A stretch of 55,270 nucleotides of DNA from a virus, in the IMG/VR virus record IMGVR_UViG_3300017956_000015, positions 1 to 55,270 of that record; one strand, 5' to 3'. The first letter of the stretch is position 1. Each line of letters opens with the position of its first letter. The position numbers were made by a program, and so were the translations under genes. Below are positions 32,586-41,021 of this stretch, piece by piece. Under the pieces are notes generated by a model, which saw nothing but the letters and a program-made list of their open reading frames with translations, did not search any database and was not told the DNA's origin.

Positions 32586-32588
32586 ATA
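32581..32588 (+). promoter_or_regulatory. Late-promoter-like octamer
   Basis: CATAAATA (seven of eight late-promoter bases) overlaps the stop codon of the last island-1 gene. The predicted transcription start, about 32594, lies two bases before the ATG at 32596, and no Shine-Dalgarno sequence is present in between. It would restore late transcription to the structural genes after the island. Confidence 0.45.
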
Positions 32589-32595
32589 TCCGTAC

Positions 32596-34215
32596 ATGGC
32601 ATACAAAATTAACAACACCTTCGGTACTTTACTGATCACGTTAGCGGATGGCACTATAGACACCGCAACAACGGACCTTACGCTTTTTGGTAAAGGGTAT
32701 GCAGGCTTTGGTGAGAAACTCAATGAAAACTTCGTCAAAGTATTAGAGAATTTTAACAACACATCGGCACCCGGAAACAAGCAACAGGGACAGTTGTGGT
32801 TTGACAAGACCAACAAACAGATAAACGTCTACACAGGTGACAAATGGAAACCTGTTGGATCAACAACAAATTCTACAACATCTCCAACCAACGCGGTACA
32901 GGGAGATCTTTGGTTTGACACCACCAATCTCCAACTGTACGTTTACAATGGTTCGGTGTGGGTTTTGATAGGTCCAACGTCAGTTGCGGGATCAGGGGTA
33001 ACACAGGTCATCACTGAGACTGTTTTGGACAACACGGGTGTGTACAGGTCTATACTAAAATTAGTCACACAAGACACAGTGGTGGGCGTGATATCAAATC
33101 TTGCCTTCACTCCTAGTTCCAGCGACACAGTGGGAGCGGCACTGATCACGGCAGGTTTCGCCAGCGTGGCACAGGGTATACAACTTTCTAGTTCTGTGTC
33201 GAATGCCAAGTTCAGGGGAACGGCCACTGACTCAGATGCACTGGGCGGAGTGGCAGTGGCAAACTTCCTAAGATCAGACCAGAATGATTCAACGACAGGA
33301 CACCTAGAGATCCTGAACGACAACGGTCTACGTATCGGAGCGAGCAGTGACATAGAGATGACCATGTCCGGAGACAATTTCACAATAGCGAACGTCACAC
33401 AAGACGGCGACATCAAGTTCACGGTAAATGACGGCGGATCCACTAAGAGTGTGATCACAATGCACGGTGATAGCGGTGACGTGAGGATACACGGAAATCT
33501 AACAATAGATGGTGACACAGTCACCAGCAACACTTCCACACTAACTGTGGAGGACAACATAATAGAACTTAACAGGAACATATCATCCGCGTCAGGTATG
33601 CCCAACTACTCGGGTCTGAAGGTCAACAGGGGTGAGACATCTGTGGCCACAGAACAGGATCTTTACTGGGTGTGGGATGAAACCTTTGCTGATGACGGAA
33701 CAACCATATATGGAAACGCGGGCGGTGCCTGGACTGCATTCAAGTCGGGTGGTGGAGACGAGCTGTCAGCACCCACTTTGGTGGACATAAGGGCCAACGT
33801 GGTACACGCAACGTCAACATCGGCGCAGTACGCTGACTTGGCAGAACGTTATGCCACAGACACAGAGGTAGAAGTGGGAGACGTGGTCATGTTGGGTGGA
33901 ACAGCGGAAATTACCAAATGCAATGACGAGTTGTCAGATGCAGTGTTTGGTGTGGTGTCTGAATCACCGGCATTTTTAATGAACGCACAGGCCGGCAACG
34001 ACGAGACACACCCCATGATAGCACTAAAAGGACGTGTTTTTGTCAAAGTAACGGGCACAGGGCAGGCAGGTGATCGTTTGGTGTCTGCGGGCAATGGCGA
34101 GGCACGTGTGGCGGACATGGAAGAATGTACCGCTTTTAACACGTTGGGACGCCTGATCAAGGCTAAATACAACGTAGAAACAGCATTAACAGAATGTGTG
34201 ATAGGAGTTAAATAA
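32596..34215 (+). CDS. Tail-fibre-like structural protein (paralogue 2)
   Basis: A 539-residue protein sharing its first 300 residues with the product of the gene at 19879 (GKGYAGFGE, VLENF, QQGQLWFD, GTATDSDALGGVA). The C-terminal part is different: YADLAERYATDTEVEVGDVV near residue 415, then VFGVVSESPAFLMN and ALKGRVFVKV.GTGQAGDRLVSAG. This ending resembles the autoproteolytic/G2-peptidase-like end domains found on some phage fibres, but I cannot see a definite catalytic residue. Probably a virion fibre or appendage component. Confidence 0.75.
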   Translation: MAYKINNTFGTLLITLADGTIDTATTDLTLFGKGYAGFGEKLNENFVKVLENFNNTSAPGNKQQGQLWFDKTNKQINVYTGDKWKPVGSTTNSTTSPTNAVQGDLWFDTTNLQLYVYNGSVWVLIGPTSVAGSGVTQVITETVLDNTGVYRSILKLVTQDTVVGVISNLAFTPSSSDTVGAALITAGFASVAQGIQLSSSVSNAKFRGTATDSDALGGVAVANFLRSDQNDSTTGHLEILNDNGLRIGASSDIEMTMSGDNFTIANVTQDGDIKFTVNDGGSTKSVITMHGDSGDVRIHGNLTIDGDTVTSNTSTLTVEDNIIELNRNISSASGMPNYSGLKVNRGETSVATEQDLYWVWDETFADDGTTIYGNAGGAWTAFKSGGGDELSAPTLVDIRANVVHATSTSAQYADLAERYATDTEVEVGDVVMLGGTAEITKCNDELSDAVFGVVSESPAFLMNAQAGNDETHPMIALKGRVFVKVTGTGQAGDRLVSAGNGEARVADMEECTAFNTLGRLIKAKYNVETALTECVIGVK

Positions 34216-34218
34216 TTT

Positions 34219-35178
34219 ATGGCATACGTAGCAGGTGATAAAATCAAAGCAACTGAGTACAACACGTTTGTAAACAGTTCATCAGATCCTTATGGATACA
34301 ACCATTTCGCAGGAACAGGTTCAGGCGCATACGGTCTTGGACAAACCCACATAGGTGTGGTCTCAGGTGGAGACACAGTAATAACTGCCTCTCAATGGAA
34401 CACTCTTTTGACTGCAATGGACAACATAGCCAATCACACAAACGACACACTGACAGCGAGGACGCAGGTCAGTACAGGTGACACCATAGCCATCAAGGCG
34501 GCGGTCGCGGCAGACCTTGCCACACTGGCGGCTTCAGTAGCGGCAGGATCACCAAACGCGACAGCACTGGGAACCAACGCGGTAGGTTCATCGACCAACT
34601 CGGCCACATGGAACTCTTCTTCTACTATTGAAAGATCAGTAACATTCGCAAGTGCGGACAAGATGAGACACTTCTTCAACGCAGGCGGTAAGATCAGGAT
34701 TGATCCATCATGTATTACAGGTATCGACGGTTCAAAAGATGATGTGTTCAATGAGCTGACAGCAGTAGGGACAGGAAACCTAGACATCGGACAGACTGCT
34801 ACAACAAGATCAGGTTCAGGCGAGACACTGACCACAAACGGTCTGGCACTTGGTTTCAGAGATCTGACAACTTCTTACCAGACATTATTGAAATTGACTT
34901 CTAACAACGCAGGTTACACATCAAACACAGTTGAGTACCAGGCCAAACTGGACGCGGCTGTTGACTCTAGCACTGTGATCACGATCAAGATGATTTCAAC
35001 TGACGCGGCGGATGACGGAACATTTACCTCAGGAAACACATCGGGTGTACCGGCTAATCCAAACGAAGCACCAAGGATGACTTTGGCATTGATCGAAGTG
35101 TATCCAACCAATGCAGAAGGACTATCAGCGAACATACAGTCACTTTCTAACGCGGAAGTTTCAAACTCAGCATCGTAA
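34219..35178 (+). CDS. Virion structural protein, function unassigned
   Basis: A 319-residue Ala/Ser/Thr-rich protein beginning MAYVAGDKIKATEYNTF, a start common to small structural proteins in marine T4-like phages. Residues about 80-130 are Ala/Ser/Thr low complexity; the rest alternates beta-strands and Gly-containing turns (FFNAGGKIRIDPS near residue 150). No enzymatic motif or membrane segment was found. AGGAG lies twelve bases before the start. It is the last gene of the second structural block. Confidence 0.7.
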   Translation: MAYVAGDKIKATEYNTFVNSSSDPYGYNHFAGTGSGAYGLGQTHIGVVSGGDTVITASQWNTLLTAMDNIANHTNDTLTARTQVSTGDTIAIKAAVAADLATLAASVAAGSPNATALGTNAVGSSTNSATWNSSSTIERSVTFASADKMRHFFNAGGKIRIDPSCITGIDGSKDDVFNELTAVGTGNLDIGQTATTRSGSGETLTTNGLALGFRDLTTSYQTLLKLTSNNAGYTSNTVEYQAKLDAAVDSSTVITIKMISTDAADDGTFTSGNTSGVPANPNEAPRMTLALIEVYPTNAEGLSANIQSLSNAEVSNSAS

Positions 35179-35191
35179 TAATTTTACCAGG

Positions 35192-35220
35192 TTGAATTAC
35201 CACCATAATTATTGTATAAT
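35192..35220 (+). promoter_or_regulatory. Strong sigma70-type promoter, TTGAAT-N17-TATAAT
   Basis: TTGAAT at 35192-35197 and a perfect TATAAT at 35215-35220 with a 17-base spacer sit in the gap before the first gene of island 2. The normal start point, seven bases after the -10, is 35227, exactly the A of the ATG. The first gene would thus be translated from a leaderless message; it has no Shine-Dalgarno sequence. Confidence 0.75.
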
Positions 35221-35226
35221 TGTGGC

Positions 35227-35544
35227 ATGGATATTGGCGAACTAAAAAAACAATCTGACCTTTCCTATGACATCTCAGTTGCCAAGCGCAACGCCTTGGA
35301 GAAGGCACACTCACGACTGATAGTCGTCTACGAGGAACACATATTCCGTGCGGATGCTGAGACCATCTGCCTGGCCAGGACTCTGATGGAGACCAATGAC
35401 AAGTTCTTCGTGTTGGACACGAATCAGAATCCTGTGGAGATTGTGAATCCAAAAGAATTTTTAAAGAAACTCATAGAGAGAAACCAGGAGGCCATTAGTT
35501 CGTATCATCAAATGTCTGAGACGTTTGCAAAGAGAGGCGATTGA
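35227..35544 (+). CDS. Unrecognised small helical protein, first gene of island 2
   Basis: A 105-residue hydrophilic, mostly helical protein that I do not recognise (MDIGELKKQSDLSYDISVAK at the start). A TTG 15 bases earlier is in frame but lies inside the -10 region, so the ATG at 35227 is used here. There is one cysteine and no membrane segment. The gene opens the second accessory operon, and its stop overlaps the start of the glycosyltransferase that follows (TGATG). Confidence 0.65.
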   Translation: MDIGELKKQSDLSYDISVAKRNALEKAHSRLIVVYEEHIFRADAETICLARTLMETNDKFFVLDTNQNPVEIVNPKEFLKKLIERNQEAISSYHQMSETFAKRGD

Positions 35545-36293
35545 TGACCAAGGGTGTATTGCTATTTTGCTTTGACACAGCAGAAGTAAAGTATCACAAG
35601 ATACTGGAACGTTGTGTCGCGCTCGTGAAGAAAAATTTAAAATTAGAGATAACAGTGGTGACAAACTTTGACACCTACAAAAATCTCAAACCGCTGGGTT
35701 TCATAAACTACAAATTCATAGAACCTGAACTGGGTAACACAAAGTTGGGCAAGGAATGGCGCAACGTGGACAGGCACCTGGCCTATGAACTTTCTCCCTA
35801 TGACACCACCATGGTGATGGACATCGATTACTTGCCGTTCTCGGACAACCTACGCAAGTTTCTGGACACAGGATATGATTTCCTGATCAGCAAAACTGCA
35901 CACGATCTAACAGGCAGGAACACCTTTGATCAGAGGCGCTGGAGCATGATAGACATGGTGTGGGCCACTGTGTTTGTGTTCCGCAAGGGCAAGAAGGCCA
36001 AGCGTGTGTTTGACACCCTGAAGTATGTGAAAGATTATTACGCTTACTTCTTGGAACTTTACAGGATATATGACAAGCAGTTCAGGAATGACTATGCATT
36101 TGCAATCGCCCTACAACAGGCCAACGGTTTCCTGGATTACGACACATTACCCATCAGTCTGCCAACTTTGCCGCCCGACTGTGAGGTACTGCAAATCGAT
36201 GATACAGGCATAGCCTGGAAGTATCAGGACCAGTTTAACTTTACCACAGATCAGGACGTACACGTTTTGAACAAGGAGTTGGCCAATGTCTAA
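35544..36293 (+). CDS. Glycosyltransferase-like protein (GT-A type)
   Basis: A 249-residue GT-A-type protein. The strand TTMVMDID presents the DxD metal-binding pair (D93, D95), preceded by a LEITVVTNFD strand and followed by a SKTAHD segment and a donor-side helix. The C-terminal half contains NDYAFAIALQQANGF, matching the base/acceptor region of such transferases. It is similar in plan to the proteins at 22608, 25902 and 36286. The start (TGATG) overlaps the previous stop. The donor sugar is unknown. Confidence 0.72.
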   Translation: MTKGVLLFCFDTAEVKYHKILERCVALVKKNLKLEITVVTNFDTYKNLKPLGFINYKFIEPELGNTKLGKEWRNVDRHLAYELSPYDTTMVMDIDYLPFSDNLRKFLDTGYDFLISKTAHDLTGRNTFDQRRWSMIDMVWATVFVFRKGKKAKRVFDTLKYVKDYYAYFLELYRIYDKQFRNDYAFAIALQQANGFLDYDTLPISLPTLPPDCEVLQIDDTGIAWKYQDQFNFTTDQDVHVLNKELANV

Positions 36294-37080
36294 GGGATTC
36301 CTATGGTTCGCACAGAACAACGAAACCACTGACTATGTTGAGTTAAGCATTAAACTGGCGGAAAGCATAAAGTTGTGGAACAGTGAAAACAAGATATGTG
36401 TTGTGACCGATGAGAAGAGTAAATTTGAAAACAAAGCAGTGGACTATGTAAAAGTACTCAGACAAGACGACAGTGCTCAACACACAAACAAATGGGCAAA
36501 CGAACACAAAGCATTTTACATTTCTCCATTCACCCACACAATAAAATTAGAAAGTGATATGTTATGGACCACAAACACAGATTGGTGGTGGAATCATCTA
36601 TGGCAACACGATCTTGTTTTCAGTGTAGACTGTAGGAACTACAAAGACGAAATAGTCAAGAATACACCATATAGAACTTTGTTTGTGCGTAACAGTCTGC
36701 CAAATATCTACAACGGACTGATGTATTTCAGGAAAAGCAAAAAAGCACAGAAATTTTTTGACACGGCAAGTCATATCACACAGCATTGGCAAGATGTGAA
36801 AAAAACAATGTTAATAAACTGCCATGATGAATATCCAAGCACAGATGTCGTGTTCGCACTCGCTTATAGAATGATCGATCCCACAAACAGGAACCTGATA
36901 GACTATGACTGGTTCAAATTTTTACACCACAAACCTTCTGTAAACGGACTTGATCACACCAGGGATCATAACAATTATCTGTTCCCAAACAAAAATAAAA
37001 ACGCCTACTACCTAGGTCACAAGAGGGTGTCACGGGTATGGCACTACTTCGACAAGGAGATCGATGTCAGAATTTCTTAA
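36286..37080 (+). CDS. Glycosyltransferase-like protein with ESD motif
   Basis: A 264-residue protein of the same broad plan as its neighbour. The metal-binding site appears as THTIKLESDMLW (E89, S90, D91), an ExD variant of the usual DxD. NKWANEHKAFYISPFTHT precedes it and YNGLMYFRKSKKAQKFF follows, the latter being the helix that packs under the nucleotide in GT-A folds. AAGGAG lies eight bases before the ATG. It overlaps the previous gene by eight bases and the next by 17. Confidence 0.65.
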   Translation: MSKGFLWFAQNNETTDYVELSIKLAESIKLWNSENKICVVTDEKSKFENKAVDYVKVLRQDDSAQHTNKWANEHKAFYISPFTHTIKLESDMLWTTNTDWWWNHLWQHDLVFSVDCRNYKDEIVKNTPYRTLFVRNSLPNIYNGLMYFRKSKKAQKFFDTASHITQHWQDVKKTMLINCHDEYPSTDVVFALAYRMIDPTNRNLIDYDWFKFLHHKPSVNGLDHTRDHNNYLFPNKNKNAYYLGHKRVSRVWHYFDKEIDVRIS

Positions 37081-37366
37081 AGCATTCGAGCAACAGCCAA
37101 CACCACCGGTGAAGAAGCATTTCGTCACGGTGCAAGGCAAACAGTGCGAGGTCAGCCTCGAGAAGAAACTGGAGGTCATCAAAAATGGTGAGGAAAATTA
37201 TGTGATCACAAAGTTTGGTATAGCATTGAGAAAGCCGAGCAGACTAAAAACACGTTACACTGTACTCAAGCGAGCGGACAATGGTTACAAGTTCGAGCAT
37301 GGCGACATACACTGGCCAAACTCAGTAGAACAAAATGGAGAAACATGGCAGATAGAGTACGAGTAA
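37064..37366 (+). CDS. Unrecognised small protein
   Basis: A 100-residue basic protein that I do not recognise, made of beta-strand-like segments (HFVTVQGKQCEVSLEKKLEVI, then YVITKFGIALRKPSRLKTRY). It has one cysteine and no membrane segment. AAGGAGATCG directly precedes the ATG. It overlaps both the glycosyltransferase before it (17 bases) and the one after it (22 bases), so it is very probably a real, co-translated member of the operon. Confidence 0.65.
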   Translation: MSEFLKAFEQQPTPPVKKHFVTVQGKQCEVSLEKKLEVIKNGEENYVITKFGIALRKPSRLKTRYTVLKRADNGYKFEHGDIHWPNSVEQNGETWQIEYE

Positions 37367-38244
37367 GCGACCTAGACTTCGTGTACATCAGTTTCAAGGA
37401 ACCCAACAAGGAACACAACTGGGCAGACCTCAAGAACAAGGTGCCATGGGCCAAGCGTGTTGACGGCGTAGTGGGTTTTGACTCGGCACACAAGGCCGCG
37501 GCGGAATTGGCGGAGACTGAATTCTTCATAAGTGTTGACGGCGATAACATAATAGATGAATCGTTCCTGTTGGAGACGCTGGACTGGACGAAGACCAATC
37601 CCAAGGCAGTGCATCGCTGGAGGGCAAAGAACAACATCAACGGACTGGTGTACGGCAACGGAGGACTGGTGGGTTGGGACAAGCACACGTGCCTCTCCAT
37701 GAGGACACACGAGAACGCAGACTCGGAAGAGAACAAGATGGATTTCTGTTGGGGAGTGCCACATGAGAACCTGCACAACTGCTACTCGCAGACAGTGATA
37801 AACGCAACCGCACAACAGGCGTTTGTGGCCGGATTCAGGGAAGGCGTAAAGATGTGCACCAACAAGGGAATTCCTATAGAGCCTAGCAACTTCGCAAAGA
37901 TATGGCCAGTGAACCTACGCACACTGTCTACCTGGTGCACGGTGGGTGCTGACGTAGAGAATGGCAAGTTCGCCATGCTGGGTGCCAGGATGGGCAGTTT
38001 CTACACCGTAGTGGACCACAAGAACTACGACTTCGACGTGAGTGACCTCAACTCGATGGCGGACTATTTCCACTCAACGGTGCAACCGGCAAACATAGAT
38101 AGGGAATTAGAGATGTGGGGCAACAGCCTGAGGCAACAACTGGACTTACCCATAGCGGATTTTGATGACGACGACAGTAGGTTCTATAGGTTCGTCATGC
38201 CAGAACACATAAACAGAGGAGTGCAAGACCGTGAGTACAAGTGA
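37345..38244 (+). CDS. Glycosyltransferase-like protein with DGD motif
   Basis: A 299-residue protein with WAKRVDGVVGFDSAHKAAAELAETEFFISVDGDNII, cited here only for its order: VDG at 39-41, an Ala-rich helix, then the strand FFISVDGD with D65 and D67. This is the pattern of GT-A transferases of the GT2 kind. The region RWRAKNNINGLVYGNGG follows. The protein encoded at 49216 has the same blocks in the same order but lacks the DGD. It overlaps the first radical SAM gene by 14 bases. The substrate is unknown. Confidence 0.68.
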   Translation: MADRVRVSDLDFVYISFKEPNKEHNWADLKNKVPWAKRVDGVVGFDSAHKAAAELAETEFFISVDGDNIIDESFLLETLDWTKTNPKAVHRWRAKNNINGLVYGNGGLVGWDKHTCLSMRTHENADSEENKMDFCWGVPHENLHNCYSQTVINATAQQAFVAGFREGVKMCTNKGIPIEPSNFAKIWPVNLRTLSTWCTVGADVENGKFAMLGARMGSFYTVVDHKNYDFDVSDLNSMADYFHSTVQPANIDRELEMWGNSLRQQLDLPIADFDDDDSRFYRFVMPEHINRGVQDREYK

Positions 38245-39601
38245 TTACAAGGCACAGGCCGAACACGCCAAGAAGAAACTGGCAGAGATATCGCCCACGA
38301 TGTGCCTGGCCAAGTGGAACCAGGTCTCACTGCACCTGCCCACTGGACTGACCAACAGTTGCTACCACCCACCCCTGCACGAGATAGACGCCGAACAACT
38401 GAAACACAATCCGGCCGCACTGCACAACACCGCGGAGAAACTGCGACAGCGTGAGCAGATGCTGAACGGTGAGCGTCCGAAAGGATGTAGTTACTGCTGG
38501 AAACTGGAGGACACGGGCGAGATGTCGGACAGGCACTACAGGTCCGGTGAGCCATGGGCCATGCAGGACTTCAACGAGATAAGACAGAATCCAATGACCA
38601 CAAGTTGGACACCCAGGTACGTGGAGGTAAACTTCAACCACGCTTGTAACTTCAAGTGTAGTTACTGTTCGCCACAGTTCTCCACAACCTGGGGCAAGGA
38701 AACCGAGAGGTACGGCGAGTTCCCCACAACACCACCACACAACGCACCCGAGCACTTCCAGGGCAGGAGGCGTCCGATACCAAACCGCGAGGACAATCCC
38801 TACGTGAAGGCTTTCTGGGAATGGTGGCCCACGCTGTACAAGAACCTGAAGCACTTCCGCATGACGGGAGGAGAGCCCATGATGGACCCAAACACGTATA
38901 AGGTCTTCCAATACGTCATAGACCATCCCAAGGATGACCTACATTTGAACATCACGTCAAACTTCTGCCCACCGGATCCCAAGTTGAAGACAAAATACTT
39001 CAACATGCTACAACAGATATGCCTGCAGGAAAAGGTGGAACACGTGATGCAGTTCGTCAGCGTGGATGCCTACGGCAAGCGGGCCGAGTACATACGTAAC
39101 GGACTAGACTTCGAATACATGATGGCGAATGTGGAGGAGTTCCTGGATCGTATTCCACACAGGAATTCGGTCACGTTCATAGTGACCTACAACAACCTCA
39201 GTGTCACCAGCATGGACAAGTTACTAGTGAAGATACTGGACCTGCGTAAGCGTTACAGCAAGGACTACCAGCGTGTGTGGTTCGACGTGCCACTGCTGAG
39301 ACAACCGGCGTGGCAACAGATAACCATGTTGCCCGAGTCGTACCAGAGCATACACGAGGACAACATAAAGTACATGGAGCAGAACTCCGGCGAGGACAAC
39401 GGGCTACACATATTCAAGGACTTCGAGATCCAAAAGATGCGACGCAATCTCGCATACTGGCGAGAAAACGCTGACGCGAGCGCATCTCTGAAAAAGAACT
39501 TTTACGCATTTTTTAATGAACACGACCGCAGGCGGTTGACCAACTTCCAGAACACGTTTCCTGAGATGTTGGAATTCTGGGAGGATTGCAAGAACTCATG
39601 A
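38231..39601 (+). CDS. Radical SAM protein 1 of 5, N-terminal twitch-like region
   Basis: A 456-residue radical SAM protein starting at GTG with AGAGGAG upstream; no other start lies before the conserved region. The SAM-cleaving [4Fe-4S] cluster motif is C139-N-F-K-C143-S-Y-C146, and the TGGEP motif that positions SAM is near residue 220. Before this core, C25, C44 and C86-x2-C89 (KGCSYCWK) form a second cysteine set resembling half of a SPASM ('twitch') auxiliary-cluster region, here placed at the N-terminus. The C-terminus has the NFQNTFPEM phrase shared by the group. It is the first of five tandem paralogues; the substrate (peptide, sugar or lipid) is unknown. Confidence 0.85.
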   Translation: MSTSDYKAQAEHAKKKLAEISPTMCLAKWNQVSLHLPTGLTNSCYHPPLHEIDAEQLKHNPAALHNTAEKLRQREQMLNGERPKGCSYCWKLEDTGEMSDRHYRSGEPWAMQDFNEIRQNPMTTSWTPRYVEVNFNHACNFKCSYCSPQFSTTWGKETERYGEFPTTPPHNAPEHFQGRRRPIPNREDNPYVKAFWEWWPTLYKNLKHFRMTGGEPMMDPNTYKVFQYVIDHPKDDLHLNITSNFCPPDPKLKTKYFNMLQQICLQEKVEHVMQFVSVDAYGKRAEYIRNGLDFEYMMANVEEFLDRIPHRNSVTFIVTYNNLSVTSMDKLLVKILDLRKRYSKDYQRVWFDVPLLRQPAWQQITMLPESYQSIHEDNIKYMEQNSGEDNGLHIFKDFEIQKMRRNLAYWRENADASASLKKNFYAFFNEHDRRRLTNFQNTFPEMLEFWEDCKNS

Positions 39602-39619
39602 TAATAACACAAGGACATC

Positions 39620-39685
39620 ATGTTCAAGAGTGACATACTCTGCCCACAACGAGAACTAGATAAGTTAAGGAATTACTATGGATGA
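39620..39685 (+). CDS. 21-codon ORF between radical SAM genes 1 and 2
   Basis: A 21-residue frame (MFKSDILCPQ at the start, NYYG at the end) with AAGGA four bases before its ATG. Its stop overlaps the start of radical SAM gene 2 (ATGGATGA). It contains one cysteine and two adjacent tyrosines. It could be a translated coupling peptide, the remnant of a lost gene, or, less likely, a peptide substrate of the flanking enzymes. The only evidence is the ribosome-binding site and the overlap. Confidence 0.35.
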   Translation: MFKSDILCPQRELDKLRNYYG

Positions 39686-41021
39686 TTTAGAATACAAAAA
39701 ACAGGTCTTAGACACAAAGAGTGCCAGTTTCTGTGGTGCCAAATGGTATAACGCCACGATATGGTTAGGGTCTGGAATGACCACTAGTTGCCATCATCCA
39801 TTGCCACATAAAATTGATTTTGAAGAGATCAAAATAAATCCCAGTGCCATACACAACACAAAACAAAAAAAGGAACAACGAAGGCAGATGCAGTCGGGCG
39901 AGAGACCCAAGGGTTGTGAGTACTGTTGGAAGATAGAGGACATGGGCAGAGACGCCATAAGCGACAGGGTATACAAAAGTAAAATCTTTTCAAACGAATC
40001 ACTAGACGAAGCATACAAAACAGACCATAACACAGATTGGAATCTTAAAACACTTGAGATAGCATTTGATAGAACTTGTAATTTTAAATGTACATATTGC
40101 AATCCAGCGTTCAGTTCTACATGGGCAAATGATATCAAGCAGAAAGGTGCCTACACAGGACTTAAATCTGATGGCAGAAACCATTACACACACAGTCACG
40201 AAAGTGCTGAACCGTATAAGAAAGATGAAACCAATCCCTACGTGGAAGCATTTTACAAATGGTGGGAAACCGATTTACACAAAAGTCTAGACGAATTAAG
40301 GATCACAGGCGGTGAACCCATGATGTCACCAAACCTATGGCGTTTGTTAGATTGGATAGAAACACAGGGCGATAAAATGAATCCCCATATGCGTATTGCA
40401 ATCAATTCAAATTTGGGAGCCAAGCAAAGCATAATAGATAGATTTAAAACAAAGTTAAAAAATTTTAAAAATTTCCATCTGTATACAAGTTGTGAGGCCA
40501 CATTCAAACAAGCCGAGTACATTAGGGACGGTTTGAATTATACAGATTGGCACAGTCAGGTACTCCATATGATGGTAGATAAAGTGCCAAGTGAGATACA
40601 CAACATGGCAACAATCAATGCCTTATGTTTGGAATCGTTACCGGAGTTCTTAGAGAAGATTGTGTGGTTGAAAAGTGCAAGTAAAGTTTATGGCCCAAAA
40701 ATCAACTATACACTTAATATTTTGAGGTTTCCGAGTTTCCAATCTCCGTTGGTGTTGCCAGACGATCTTAGGAATAAATTTAAGAGCGACATTGAAAAGT
40801 ACTTAACTACTAATGAGAAATGGTTAGAGGGTATGGAAATAAATCAAACACAAAGACTTATTGATTATCTTGATGTTGTCAAAACACCACACGCAGGTGC
40901 GGCCACACAGGATAAACTACAGAAAGATTTCAAAACATTTTACAGTCAATACGACAAAAGATCAGGAAAGGATTTCGAGAATACTTTCCCAATAATAGGA
41001 GAATGGTATCGTGGCATATGA
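39678..41021 (+). CDS. Radical SAM protein 2 of 5, N-terminal twitch-like region
   Basis: A 447-residue paralogue of the preceding radical SAM protein and its closest relative in the group (both have KWYNATIWL/KWNQVSLHL-type starts and a C-H-H/C-Y-H-P block). Core cluster motif C134-N-F-K-C138-T-Y-C141; TGGEP near residue 215; N-terminal cysteines C19, C38, C80 and C83 (KGCEYCWK). The C-terminus ends FENTFPIIGEWYRGI. The codon use is more AT-rich than that of gene 1, which suggests that the duplication is old or that one copy was acquired separately. AAGGA lies seven bases before the ATG. Confidence 0.85.
   Translation: MDDLEYKKQVLDTKSASFCGAKWYNATIWLGSGMTTSCHHPLPHKIDFEEIKINPSAIHNTKQKKEQRRQMQSGERPKGCEYCWKIEDMGRDAISDRVYKSKIFSNESLDEAYKTDHNTDWNLKTLEIAFDRTCNFKCTYCNPAFSSTWANDIKQKGAYTGLKSDGRNHYTHSHESAEPYKKDETNPYVEAFYKWWETDLHKSLDELRITGGEPMMSPNLWRLLDWIETQGDKMNPHMRIAINSNLGAKQSIIDRFKTKLKNFKNFHLYTSCEATFKQAEYIRDGLNYTDWHSQVLHMMVDKVPSEIHNMATINALCLESLPEFLEKIVWLKSASKVYGPKINYTLNILRFPSFQSPLVLPDDLRNKFKSDIEKYLTTNEKWLEGMEINQTQRLIDYLDVVKTPHAGAATQDKLQKDFKTFYSQYDKRSGKDFENTFPIIGEWYRGI

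Noticed and set aside
32943-33605. 220-codon open frame on the minus strand inside the fibre-like gene
   Set aside because: Fully antisense to a recognised structural paralogue; the sequence is Ser/Val/Pro-rich with no motif.
38327-38926. 199-codon minus-strand frame inside radical SAM gene 1
   Set aside because: Antisense to the conserved CxxxCxxC coding region, with no start signal and a Val/Cys/Trp-rich shadow composition.
39602-39677. Possible tRNA or small RNA in the 76-base gap between radical SAM genes
   Set aside because: No acceptor stem, anticodon arm or T-loop pairing can be drawn; a short ORF with a ribosome-binding site explains it better.
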